Below are positions 24,790 to 32,275 of a stretch of 37,934 nt of DNA, piece after piece; the stretch's first letter is position 1; each line of letters opens with the position of its first letter. The DNA comes from JAGNLA01 sp964472265 (GTDB taxonomy: Bacteria > Caldisericota > Caldisericia > JAAYUI01). The notes below the pieces were generated by a model that was not told the DNA's origin, did no database searches, and saw only the letters and a program-made list of their open reading frames with translations. Location: the NCBI GenBank assembly GCA_964472265.1, contig CAYYJO010000010.1:1-37934 (forward strand). Direction: 5' to 3'. The position numbers and the translations under genes were made by a program.

Positions 24790-26007
24790 CTATCTGGCCT
24801 CCTTGCCTGAAATGTAAACGGTTTTTATCGGATTGTTAGCAAATTCGTACGGTATGGTGTTGACTGAGTGTCCGTCAAGGATCAGAAAATCAGCCTTTTT
24901 CCCAACTTCTATTGAACCCACTTCCTCGTGAAGTCTGAGCGACCAGGCAGCGTTGATGGTCACTGCAGCCAAAGCTTCGTGTGGTGAGAGTCCGTAGTTC
25001 ATACAGGCCAGACCCATGACGTGTGGAATTGACTGGATTGTGCAGGAGCCCGGGTTTCTATCGGTGGCAAGAGCGATGATGCAGCCAAGTTCGATGGCTT
25101 TTCTTACTCTGGCGTATGGTTTGCCAAGGAAGAACGAGGTTCCGGGGAGAAAGGTGCAAACAGTGCCTGAATCGGCCATTGCCTTGAAGCCTTCGTCGGA
25201 AGTGTTGATGAGGTGGTCGGCAGAAAGAGCGCCAAGGGTTGCTGCCAGCTTTGCGCCACCGGTGTCTGCCAGTTCATCGCAGTGAAGCCTGCAGGCCATT
25301 CCTGACATCTTGACGATTGCCTCAGTCTCTTCGTTGGTGTATGCGCCTTTGTCACAGAAGACATCGATGAAATCAGCAAGAGGAATGCAGCTTGAAAGCA
25401 TTTCGCCAGTGAGCAGGTCAAGGTACTCCTGCCTGGTCATCTCTTTGGGGAAGGAATGCGCTCCAAGGAAGGTTTTTCTGACACTGACGCCAAACCTGTC
25501 CTCAAGCACTTTTGCCATTTCCAGCTGTCGAATTTCAGTTTCAGTGTTGAGTCCGTAACCAGACTTGATCTCAAAAGTTGTTGTGCCATGACGGATCATT
25601 TCCCTCATGCGCCTGGCCGATTGGTCAAAAAGCTCCTGATCTGAAGCTTCTCTGGTGGCCTTGACCGATGAAACGATGCCTCCGCCAGCTTTCATGATGG
25701 TTTCATAGGTCTCGCCCCTGAGCCTCATCTCGTACTCATTCGCACGGGATCCGGCAAAGACCAGATGAGTGTGGGAGTCTACAAAACCTGGTACAACACA
25801 GGCTCCATGAGCATCAACAGTGGTCAATGCTTCAAAATGCCTGACAATTTCTTCGTTGTCACCGACTGCAACAAAGCGACCGTCTTTCACGGCGATCGCT
25901 GCGTCATTGATTATGCCGACGTTTCCAAGCTCTTTTCCTCTTCTGGGAATCGAACCTTTCAGGGTCGCCAGTTCACCGATGTTTTTGACTACGAGGTCTG
26001 CCCTCAT
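24790..26007 (-). CDS. hutI: Imidazolonepropionase
   Basis: A 405-residue amidohydrolase of the HutI family, converting imidazolone-5-propionate to N-formimino-glutamate. Seen: GFVDSHTHLVFAGSRANEY with the metal HxH, FEIKSGYGLNTETE, LHCDELADTGGAKLA, SADHLIN, and ATDRNPGSC near the catalytic aspartate. Length is typical (about 405-420). It directly precedes ftcD, the next enzyme of the pathway. The start overlaps the stop of the upstream unknown gene by four bases (ATGA), so the three genes are coupled. Confidence 0.96.
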   Translation of the reverse strand: MRADLVVKNIGELATLKGSIPRRGKELGNVGIINDAAIAVKDGRFVAVGDNEEIVRHFEALTTVDAHGACVVPGFVDSHTHLVFAGSRANEYEMRLRGETYETIMKAGGGIVSSVKATREASDQELFDQSARRMREMIRHGTTTFEIKSGYGLNTETEIRQLEMAKVLEDRFGVSVRKTFLGAHSFPKEMTRQEYLDLLTGEMLSSCIPLADFIDVFCDKGAYTNEETEAIVKMSGMACRLHCDELADTGGAKLAATLGALSADHLINTSDEGFKAMADSGTVCTFLPGTSFFLGKPYARVRKAIELGCIIALATDRNPGSCTIQSIPHVMGLACMNYGLSPHEALAAVTINAAWSLRLHEEVGSIEVGKKADFLILDGHSVNTIPYEFANNPIKTVYISGKEAR

Positions 26008-27332
26008 TTTGACTTTGGAGCCGCCGTGATTTTGTTGATCGTGTCGATGATGATTTTCTTTATGCCGTCGTTTGTCCAGCCACCCATGAGGACAACATTG
26101 CCATCCTTCGACTCAATCAGACCAAAAATCGAGTTGACAGGCTTCACCTGCATAATCTGAATCGGGTCGTTGATGAAATACTTGCCCTGGGATTTCTCCA
26201 TTGATGTGCCTTTTTTAGCATTTTCCTTGATCCAGTCGTACGGATTCTTGATTCCGTTCATGCCAAAGCCTACGACAAATTGTTCAAGCGCATTGTCGAA
26301 TGCGGCAGGATTTGTTTTTGGATCGATGATATAGACGGCAAGATAATTGCTAAGCGGCATTGAGAATGAAGTACTCATTGATACTTCGCCCTCAATCTTT
26401 TTCCCTTCTTTGCCCTCCATCATTGTTTTGAGTTGTTCTGGTGAAAACTGCATCCTTTTGTTTTCACCGGCAGGATAAAATATTGCGCCATAGTCTTTTA
26501 CAATCTGGTGAATCTGCAAAACATCGCTGGATACGTCACACTTCCAGCCTTCCGGGGTTGGAACAGTCACATATCCAAACATATCTTTGAATTCTGTTAG
26601 GTTTGCCGGTTCCACTTCATTTGTCTTTATTGATTTGAACGACTTTATGATTTCATCTCTGTTGGCATCGCTGTCAAACTTGCCATGAAGGTAAGCTGTG
26701 AAATCATTTCCCTCAATGTAGGCAACAACTGAGCCTGCAACAAGTTCCTTCATTGGTTTGTCGCCAAAAATCCAGCCCTTGACATTTTCAATCTTTGTGC
26801 CCATGACTTTGCCCTTTGACGAGAAGAATTCGACAAGATTTGTCTCTGCTATTATGTTTTGTCCCAACAGGAATTTCTCAATGTCATCGGCCTTTGCGTC
26901 TTTTGTGAATACGGCGCAAAGGATGTTGTTCGGAGCCAAATCAGCGGTGACTGTTGCCGAGTCGCCTGATGCAGGCTTGTCCGCAGTCTCGTTGGCTGGC
27001 TTGAACAGGTAAGGGTACTGGCAGTTTTCAAGGCCGTAAGGGGCAGTTGCTGCCAGAGTGTTTTGCATGATCCAGTCCTTCGGGGTGTCCATTTCGAAGT
27101 AACCTGTTTTTTGCTTGAAGTGGTTGCCGATAAGTTCAGACTCGGGAGCTTTTGGTCTGTTTGCCACCAAAGCGCCGATGGTGATGGCAATAACGATAAG
27201 TGCGGTTGCTCCAACCGACAGCCATAAGTAGAGTTTTGATCTTCTCTTCTTCTGCTGTTCCATGACCGAGATGCGTGGAATCTTTTTGGAAACTGGCTCT
27301 CTTTTGATGTGTCGCTTTGTCTTTTTCGGCAT
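26004..27332 (-). CDS. Membrane-anchored protein of unknown function
   Basis: A 442-residue protein I do not recognise. A very basic N-terminus (PKKTKRHIKREP, KKRRSK) precedes a single membrane helix at about 35-57; the remaining 380 residues should be extracytoplasmic. That part seems to contain repeated units resembling one another: GYFEMDTPKDWIMQN near 77 and FGYVTVPTPEGWKCD near 250, each followed by a stretch ending in an I-x-x-F-x-S-I or similar helix. Such units recall PsbP/DUF1795-type folds, where TP-x-x-W is common, but this is only a resemblance. Its ATGA overlap with hutI and four-base gap after rtcB place it inside the long operon without revealing a role. Confidence 0.7.
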   Translation of the reverse strand: MPKKTKRHIKREPVSKKIPRISVMEQQKKRRSKLYLWLSVGATALIVIAITIGALVANRPKAPESELIGNHFKQKTGYFEMDTPKDWIMQNTLAATAPYGLENCQYPYLFKPANETADKPASGDSATVTADLAPNNILCAVFTKDAKADDIEKFLLGQNIIAETNLVEFFSSKGKVMGTKIENVKGWIFGDKPMKELVAGSVVAYIEGNDFTAYLHGKFDSDANRDEIIKSFKSIKTNEVEPANLTEFKDMFGYVTVPTPEGWKCDVSSDVLQIHQIVKDYGAIFYPAGENKRMQFSPEQLKTMMEGKEGKKIEGEVSMSTSFSMPLSNYLAVYIIDPKTNPAAFDNALEQFVVGFGMNGIKNPYDWIKENAKKGTSMEKSQGKYFINDPIQIMQVKPVNSIFGLIESKDGNVVLMGGWTNDGIKKIIIDTINKITAAPKSK

Positions 27333-27336
27333 TTTT

Positions 27337-28782
27337 CTACCCCTTGATGACGCCCATCGGCCTCATTTTCGCAATTTTTCTGGCGATCCCTGCAGCTTCA
27401 AGAACGTTTGTCACAACCTCAACGTCCTTGTAGGCTCCTGGCGCCTCTTCAATCAAAGTGTCGTTGCTTTTTGCCAGAAATGCCACTCCTGCTTCGTTAA
27501 GCTGCTTTGTGAGTCCAGAAACGTTGTAGCGTTCGAATGCTTTTGTCCTGGAAAGCAGCCTTCCTGCGCCGTGGCAAGCGGAAGCAAACACCTCGCTGAC
27601 CCCTTTCGGAGTACCAACCATTACAAAACTGTACCTGCCCATGTCGCCTGGCACAAGTACCGGGTGACCGGTTGACTCGTACTCCTTTGGCAGACCCGGC
27701 ATGCCGGCAACAAACGCTCTGGTTGCGCCTTTCCTGTGCACAACCACCTTTTTGCCACCGTGGTTTTCCATCTTTGCGATGTTGTGCGCCACGTCATAAA
27801 CAATCTTTGCTTCGAGCTTAGAAACAGGGATGTTCAGGCCTTCCGAGAGGGACTGTCTAACCCAGTGGGTAATGACCTGCCTGTTTGCCCACGCATAGTT
27901 GGCTGCGGCAGCCATGGCTCCAAAATAACGCTTGCCTTCATCAGACTTTACCGGTGCACAGGCAAGCTGCCTGTCAACCAGTTGAATGCCGTATTTCTTT
28001 GAAGCTGACATCATTACTTCGATATAGTCGGTTGCCACCTGGTGACCCAGCCCTCGTGAACCCGTGTGGATGAGGGCGACGAGCTGACCCTTGAACAGAC
28101 CGAAAACCTTTGCCGTCTGTTCGTCGTAAACCTCAGAAACCTCCTGTATTTCAAGGAAATGGTTTCCGGCACCCAGTGTTCCAAGCTGTGGCAATCCCCT
28201 GCTGGAAGCCTCTCTCGATACTGTATCGGGATTTGCACCGTTCATGGCGCCTTTATCCTCGATGAATCCGGCGTCTTCAGGAAATCCAAATCCCTGGTTT
28301 ATAGCCCAGGAAGCGCCATTGACAAGAATTGCCGGCAACTGGTCACGTGAGACTTTGAGCCTGCCCTCCGAGCCAACGCCGGTTGGGATGTTTGCAAACA
28401 GTCTCTCGACAATTTTTGGCACCGATTTGGCGATGTCTTTGGCCACAAGCGCCGTTGAGATCAACCTTACGCCACAGTTGATGTCGTATCCGACACCACC
28501 AGGAGAGATGATCCCTTTATCCTCGTCGAAAGCAGCCACGCCACCGATTGGGAAGCCGTACCCCCAGTGAATGTCAGGCATGGCGATGGAAGCGTTTATG
28601 ATTCCAGGAAGGGTTGCAACATTTGCCACCTGCTCAAGGGCATTGTCGGAGAATAACGATTCCTCCATCGCAGAGCTTGCAAAAACTAAACCCGGCACTT
28701 TCATGCCGGGTTTGTAGGTGTTTGGTATCTGGATGCGGTTGCTGTCCAACCTTATGGTTGTTTTATTCCACAGACCGCCCAT
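27337..28782 (-). CDS. rtcB: RNA-splicing ligase RtcB
   Basis: A 481-residue RtcB, a GTP- and Mn-dependent ligase joining 2',3'-cyclic phosphate or 3'-phosphate to 5'-OH RNA ends. Seen: MPDIHWGYGFPIGGVAA, GGVGYDINCGVRL with the metal cysteine, GTLGAGNHFLEIQ, HTGSRGLGHQVA, HRKGATRAF and ASACHGAGRLLSR with the guanylylated histidine. All catalytic residues are present. The start lies one base after the bactofilin stop. No rtcA or rtcR is next to it; instead it sits among cell-shape and histidine genes. Confidence 0.97.
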   Translation of the reverse strand: MGGLWNKTTIRLDSNRIQIPNTYKPGMKVPGLVFASSAMEESLFSDNALEQVANVATLPGIINASIAMPDIHWGYGFPIGGVAAFDEDKGIISPGGVGYDINCGVRLISTALVAKDIAKSVPKIVERLFANIPTGVGSEGRLKVSRDQLPAILVNGASWAINQGFGFPEDAGFIEDKGAMNGANPDTVSREASSRGLPQLGTLGAGNHFLEIQEVSEVYDEQTAKVFGLFKGQLVALIHTGSRGLGHQVATDYIEVMMSASKKYGIQLVDRQLACAPVKSDEGKRYFGAMAAAANYAWANRQVITHWVRQSLSEGLNIPVSKLEAKIVYDVAHNIAKMENHGGKKVVVHRKGATRAFVAGMPGLPKEYESTGHPVLVPGDMGRYSFVMVGTPKGVSEVFASACHGAGRLLSRTKAFERYNVSGLTKQLNEAGVAFLAKSNDTLIEEAPGAYKDVEVVTNVLEAAGIARKIAKMRPMGVIKG

Positions 28783-28783
28783 G

Positions 28784-29149
28784 TCACTTTGAAATTTTTG
28801 CGTTAAGGTTGCTCTTGCCCGAGAAGGTCACGTTTTCTTCAAGCCTGAAGCGTGAGGTTTCAAGTTCAATGTCGCCCAGGAGTTTTGACCCTTCGAGAAG
28901 CTCGATGAGTTCTTTGCAGTAGAGGTTGCCTTCAATGAAACCAAGGTTTGTGACCGATCTCATCTTGACTTCACCTTTGATGTGGCCTGATTTTCCAACG
29001 ATGAGATGACCTTCACCCGATACGTTGCCTTCCAGTGAGCCATCGATGCGAAGGATGCCATTGCAAATCACCTCGCCGACCAGACGGACTGTTGAGGCAA
29101 TGTAGGACTCTGACCTATCACGAAGGTCGGTTGGTGCTCTTCCAAACAT
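28784..29149 (-). CDS. Bactofilin
   Basis: A 121-residue bactofilin (DUF583), a nucleotide-independent cytoskeletal protein with a right-handed beta-helix. The core has repeated short strands with hydrophobic and glycine positions: LVGEVICNGILRIDGSLEGN, LIVGKSGHIKGEV, NLGFIEGNLYCKELI, KLLGDIELETSRF. The N-terminal YIASTVRLVGE resembles the membrane-binding and start region of the family. It follows two M23 peptidase genes by 11 bases, an arrangement known from cell-shape systems where bactofilin localises a peptidoglycan hydrolase. AGGAG overlaps the upstream stop and serves its ATG. Confidence 0.93.
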   Translation of the reverse strand: MFGRAPTDLRDRSESYIASTVRLVGEVICNGILRIDGSLEGNVSGEGHLIVGKSGHIKGEVKMRSVTNLGFIEGNLYCKELIELLEGSKLLGDIELETSRFRLEENVTFSGKSNLNAKISK

Positions 29150-29160
29150 GATTTTATCTC

Positions 29161-30099
29161 CTAGAACGGGAATTGTTCAGGATTTACGGCTGTGTCGTTG
29201 ATCCTGATTTCGTAATGTACGTGTGGGCATTCTGCATTTCCTGTTTCACCCATGGTTGCAACGACCTGGCCTGCTTTGACCATTTCGCCGACTTTTACCA
29301 GAAGGGTGTCACAGTGGGCATATCTTGTGACGATTCCACCACCATGGTCGATGTCAACGCATGTGCCGTAGCCAAAGTAGTTTTCCTGTGCCCTTACGAC
29401 CTTGCCTGAAGCGGTTGCGTGAAGCGGGGTGCCTGTTGTGTTTACGATGTCGACGCCCTGGTGGAATGACTGTGTCCAGTCCCTGTAGCCAAACGGTGAC
29501 GAGAGGCGACCTTTTGCCGGCCAGCCTGACGGTGTGTGTTCAAGAATATTTTTGCATTCTTCTGAGTTGATCTTGAGCTGCTGAAGGTTTCTTGACCATT
29601 CCTTCACGTCTGTGATGATCTTGTCGCCGGCTTCTTCAATCTTTGAGTAGGATTCCGGCATGTAGCCTGACGCTGGTTTTGGAACCGGCTGATAGTCAAG
29701 ATGGTTGTCCTTCATCAGGGTTTCCCACGACTGATCCTGTGAGATGTTGCCGATTGATGCGCGGACTTCCTTGTCGATGCCGCCGGCATAGTCGATGTAC
29801 TGGCTGATGATTGAGTACTGGTTTTCGATTTTTGTGAGCTTGTTGTTGAGGATGTGCAGGTTCTCCCTCTGGAGGTCGACAAGCCTGCGGTTTGATCCCT
29901 GTCGGAGGGTCTCAATCTTGGTCTCTGCCTGGACAAAACGGTTTACATAGAATCCAAGCACAGAGAATCCCAAAACGGCCACGATTACCAGTCCGTAAAC
30001 AATTGTCAGTGGAATCCTGACGATGCGGACAGGAGAGTCGTAATGCGGGACGACCATCATGGTCAGATCCCTTTTCACGCTCTTTGACTTAATAAGCAT
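29161..30099 (-). CDS. M23 family peptidase with N-terminal membrane anchor (second)
   Basis: A 312-residue protein: membrane helix at about 32-52, coiled-coil-like segment (55-100), linker, and a LytM/M23 zinc peptidase domain from about 195. Zinc ligands are complete: His213 and Asp217 in FHQGVDIVN, His295 in PHVHYE, with His293 as catalytic partner and His262 in RYAHCD. It should cleave peptidoglycan cross-bridges at the outer face of the membrane. The frame is open to 30129, but ATG 30099 has GGAGGT four bases upstream and gives MLIKSKSVKRD. It is between the other M23 gene and bactofilin. Confidence 0.92.
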   Translation of the reverse strand: MLIKSKSVKRDLTMMVVPHYDSPVRIVRIPLTIVYGLVIVAVLGFSVLGFYVNRFVQAETKIETLRQGSNRRLVDLQRENLHILNNKLTKIENQYSIISQYIDYAGGIDKEVRASIGNISQDQSWETLMKDNHLDYQPVPKPASGYMPESYSKIEEAGDKIITDVKEWSRNLQQLKINSEECKNILEHTPSGWPAKGRLSSPFGYRDWTQSFHQGVDIVNTTGTPLHATASGKVVRAQENYFGYGTCVDIDHGGGIVTRYAHCDTLLVKVGEMVKAGQVVATMGETGNAECPHVHYEIRINDTAVNPEQFPF

Positions 30100-30125
30100 T
30101 TGCACCTCCGATGAAGCAGGGGGAA

Positions 30126-31232
30126 TCAAGGAACATTGTTCGTTCCTTTCTTTTTTGGTTCGCTTGCTGTGTCATTTGTGTTTTCGGCATCCGGTCTTGG
30201 AATGGTGAGGTCGTCACCCTTGATGCCGTTCTGGATTGCAGTTCTGATGTAATCGCCGGCGTCCATGAATGTGTTGCCGATCATGAGTTCGAAGTGGATG
30301 TGGGGTTCGGTTGAATTGCCGGTTGAGCCAATATATCCAATGATCTGGCCACGTTTGACCTGGTCGCCCTCTTTGACGAGGTTTTCCACGTTGTGGCCAT
30401 ATCTTGTTTTGATTCCGTTTGAATCATTTCTGTGGAGGATTTCGATAAAGTTTCCGTATCCAAAGTACCATCTTGAGATTGTAACAACGCCATCGGCAAC
30501 GGCATAGATTGGTTCGCCGAGGGTTCCATCAACGTCAATGCCTGTATGGAATTCAGCCCAGCCCGAGATTGGGCTGATGCGGTTTCCAAAGCCTGGGGTG
30601 AGGTCGCGTCTGCCTGGTTCGCCCGCCCTTTTGAACAGGAACGGATCCGGAACCGGCCATCTGTTTGGAGTGTGATTCTGGAACCAGAGGGTGTTTTTGG
30701 ACTGTCTTGCGTCTTCGGCGACAGTGTTGAGAGTTATGTCAGCCTGTGAGACGAGCTCTTTTATCTTGAGCCCAAGCTCCATCGCCCTCTGCTGTGGGTC
30801 AATGGTGGCTGCAAAACCTGAGCTTGTGGATGCCTTGTTGAGGTCATCATAACTGATTGAGGCTGGTTTCATCTGAAGGGTGTTGCGGATAGTGTTGGTT
30901 TTGTTTTCGAGGTCTTTGGCAACGTCTGTTAGCCAGCCGATGTTTTCCTCGCCTCTTCTGATTTCAGCTTTTGTGTAGGCGATCTGTTGTTCAAAAAGTT
31001 GTGTCAGGTGCGATGTTCCGCCGGCGACAAGGAGATTGTATTCACTCATTCTTGACGGGTAGAGAACGAACATGAAGTTGAGGACGAGACAGATAATCAC
31101 TGTTGCCGTCACCGATCCGGCGTAGATGAGTGCCCAGTTCAAACTGAAGTTGAACGGTCTCTTTCCACCGGACCAGATGATCAGGCCCATAGTTTTTGTC
31201 TCTGTCTTTTTCTGCACCAACACGCCTTTCAA
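30126..31232 (-). CDS. M23 family peptidase with N-terminal membrane anchor (first)
   Basis: A 368-residue protein of the same plan: membrane helix at about 32-58, helical linker (70-180), LytM domain from about 205, and a charged tail (DAENTNDTASEPKKKG). Zinc ligands are intact: His229 and Asp233 in FHTGIDVDG, His313 with His311 in PHIHFE, His280 in RYGHN. The start is uncertain: TTG 31232 is close behind AGGAG, while GTG 31223 and ATG 31190 are possible. It is the first gene of the operon containing the second M23 peptidase, bactofilin and RtcB. With bactofilin, the pair probably shapes or locally remodels the wall. Confidence 0.9.
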   Translation of the reverse strand: MKGVLVQKKTETKTMGLIIWSGGKRPFNFSLNWALIYAGSVTATVIICLVLNFMFVLYPSRMSEYNLLVAGGTSHLTQLFEQQIAYTKAEIRRGEENIGWLTDVAKDLENKTNTIRNTLQMKPASISYDDLNKASTSSGFAATIDPQQRAMELGLKIKELVSQADITLNTVAEDARQSKNTLWFQNHTPNRWPVPDPFLFKRAGEPGRRDLTPGFGNRISPISGWAEFHTGIDVDGTLGEPIYAVADGVVTISRWYFGYGNFIEILHRNDSNGIKTRYGHNVENLVKEGDQVKRGQIIGYIGSTGNSTEPHIHFELMIGNTFMDAGDYIRTAIQNGIKGDDLTIPRPDAENTNDTASEPKKKGTNNVP

Positions 31233-31287
31233 AATCTCCTGTTGAACCTTTGCAGGTCAAAAGGAATACTAATTGTCAATGGAAGCA

Positions 31288-31315
31288 AGTATATTTGCTG
31301 CACCCAAGCAGTCAA
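31288..31315 (-). promoter_or_regulatory. Promoter of the M23-bactofilin-rtcB-hut operon
   Basis: On the - strand TTGACT (31310-31315), 16 bases, TATACT (31288-31293). It would give a leader of about 50 bases before the first M23 gene. Confidence 0.65.
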
Positions 31316-31426
31316 GTTTATCAATTTACTGCGTGCAGGAAGGTTACAGTCCAAAGTTAAGGAAAAGGCATAATTGATATGATATTGGCCAAATTGGGCA
31401 GGGTTTACACAGCTCAATTTTCGGTC

Positions 31427-31442
31427 ATTTTGTGCACAAAAT
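31427..31442. promoter_or_regulatory. 16-bp perfect palindrome, operator candidate
   Basis: ATTTTGTGCACAAAAT is a perfect palindrome in the 246-base gap between the M23 operon and the metallopeptidase gene, with another TGTGC at 31444-31448. ATTTTGTGCACAAT recurs at 33452-33465, on the other side of the XRE/ImmA/EndoQ block. Confidence 0.55.
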
Positions 31443-31478
31443 ATGTGCCATTAACTTTATTGCGATATTTCTTAGCTA

Positions 31479-31976
31479 TTAAATTTTCGGTATGATTTTC
31501 AGTTCAAAAAGCCTGAACTTCATGGCTTCGTTTGAAACCCTGAAAATCCAGGCCATTTCGGAAACAGTGTCCATGCCTGTCGACAGCGAACTGAACTGAT
31601 TGTGTATTTCCCTGATCATTGCTGAAGGCATCAATAAATTAGTTGCGAAAATGTCAGCTTCCCTCTCGATTTTGGGATCGCCTTTGCCTGAAAGATCAAA
31701 ACTCTCACCCTTGTGCATCAGGAAATGCCCTATCTCATGGGCGATTGTGAAGCGTTTTCTTGCAAAAGTACGGTTTTCATTCACAGCAATGAACGTTTCG
31801 TCGCCTTTTCTCACGAGAAGACCGTCAATCTCGGCAAAATTCCTGAAGAAAACCTTGACGCCAAGCTGTTTGCAGATTTCAAGCACATGAATCTGGGATG
31901 GTGTTTTTAGCGATCCAACGAGACCAAGGGCAAGTTCTGCCGGTTTCAGGATGAAGTCACCTTTTCCTTCTTGCAC
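31479..31976 (-). CDS. ImmA/IrrE family metallopeptidase
   Basis: A 165-residue zinc peptidase. The HEIGH motif (80-84, in TIAHEIGHFLMHKG) supplies two histidines and the catalytic glutamate, and EREADIFATNLLMP (about 104-117) supplies the third ligand, the normal ImmA/IrrE pattern. Relatives cleave a partner XRE-type repressor (ImmR in ICEBs1, DdrO in Deinococcus) when DNA damage or another signal is sensed. Its start (GTG 31976, no clear ribosome site) lies 31 bases inside the 3' end of the XRE gene, so translation should be coupled. It lacks the C-terminal GAF-like domain of Deinococcus IrrE. Likely job: inactivating the neighbouring regulator. Confidence 0.9.
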   Translation of the reverse strand: MQEGKGDFILKPAELALGLVGSLKTPSQIHVLEICKQLGVKVFFRNFAEIDGLLVRKGDETFIAVNENRTFARKRFTIAHEIGHFLMHKGESFDLSGKGDPKIEREADIFATNLLMPSAMIREIHNQFSSLSTGMDTVSEMAWIFRVSNEAMKFRLFELKIIPKI

Positions 31977-32275
31977 ACGAAATCAATGAAGTCGAGGATT
32001 TCTTTCTTGCCTGCCTCAGAAAGATCGTCTGTCATCCTGATGTTGAGTTTTACAAGCTCAAGCGAATTAGACTCGTCCTCAATCAGCTGGGAGACTGTCA
32101 TCCCGAAGAAATGGGCGATCTTCACAAGAGTCTCGATCTTGGGCTGAAGCTTGCCCGTCTCAAACTCAGAAAGGTTTGACTGTGGAATTCCTGTCCCCTT
32201 GGCAACGTCCGTCTGCGTGAACTTGAGCTTCTGACGCAAATCCCTTATCCTATCCCCAATGTTTACCTCTACCAT
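31946..32275 (-). CDS. XRE-family transcriptional regulator
   Basis: A 109-residue protein with an N-terminal helix-turn-helix (RIRDLRQKLKFTQTDVAKGTGIPQSNLSEFETGK, cited in parts; about 8-62) and a short C-terminal helical part (LSEAGKKEILDFIDFVCKKE) likely to mediate dimerisation or hold the cleavage site. The frame is open to 32398, but ATG 32275 begins at the conserved region and lies seven bases from a good -10 box, so the mRNA is probably leaderless. It is paired with the metallopeptidase downstream and is head-to-head with the EndoQ-like gene, whose first codons overlap its own. It likely represses itself and perhaps that gene. Confidence 0.88.
   Translation of the reverse strand: MVEVNIGDRIRDLRQKLKFTQTDVAKGTGIPQSNLSEFETGKLQPKIETLVKIAHFFGMTVSQLIEDESNSLELVKLNIRMTDDLSEAGKKEILDFIDFVCKKEKVTSS
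32223..32251 (+). promoter_or_regulatory. Weak candidate promoter of the EndoQ-like gene
   Basis: TTGAGC (32223-32228), 17 bases, TATCCT (32246-32251), then 7 bases to ATG 32259. It lies inside the XRE coding region. The spacing matches the other leaderless candidates, but the boxes are poor. Confidence 0.25.
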
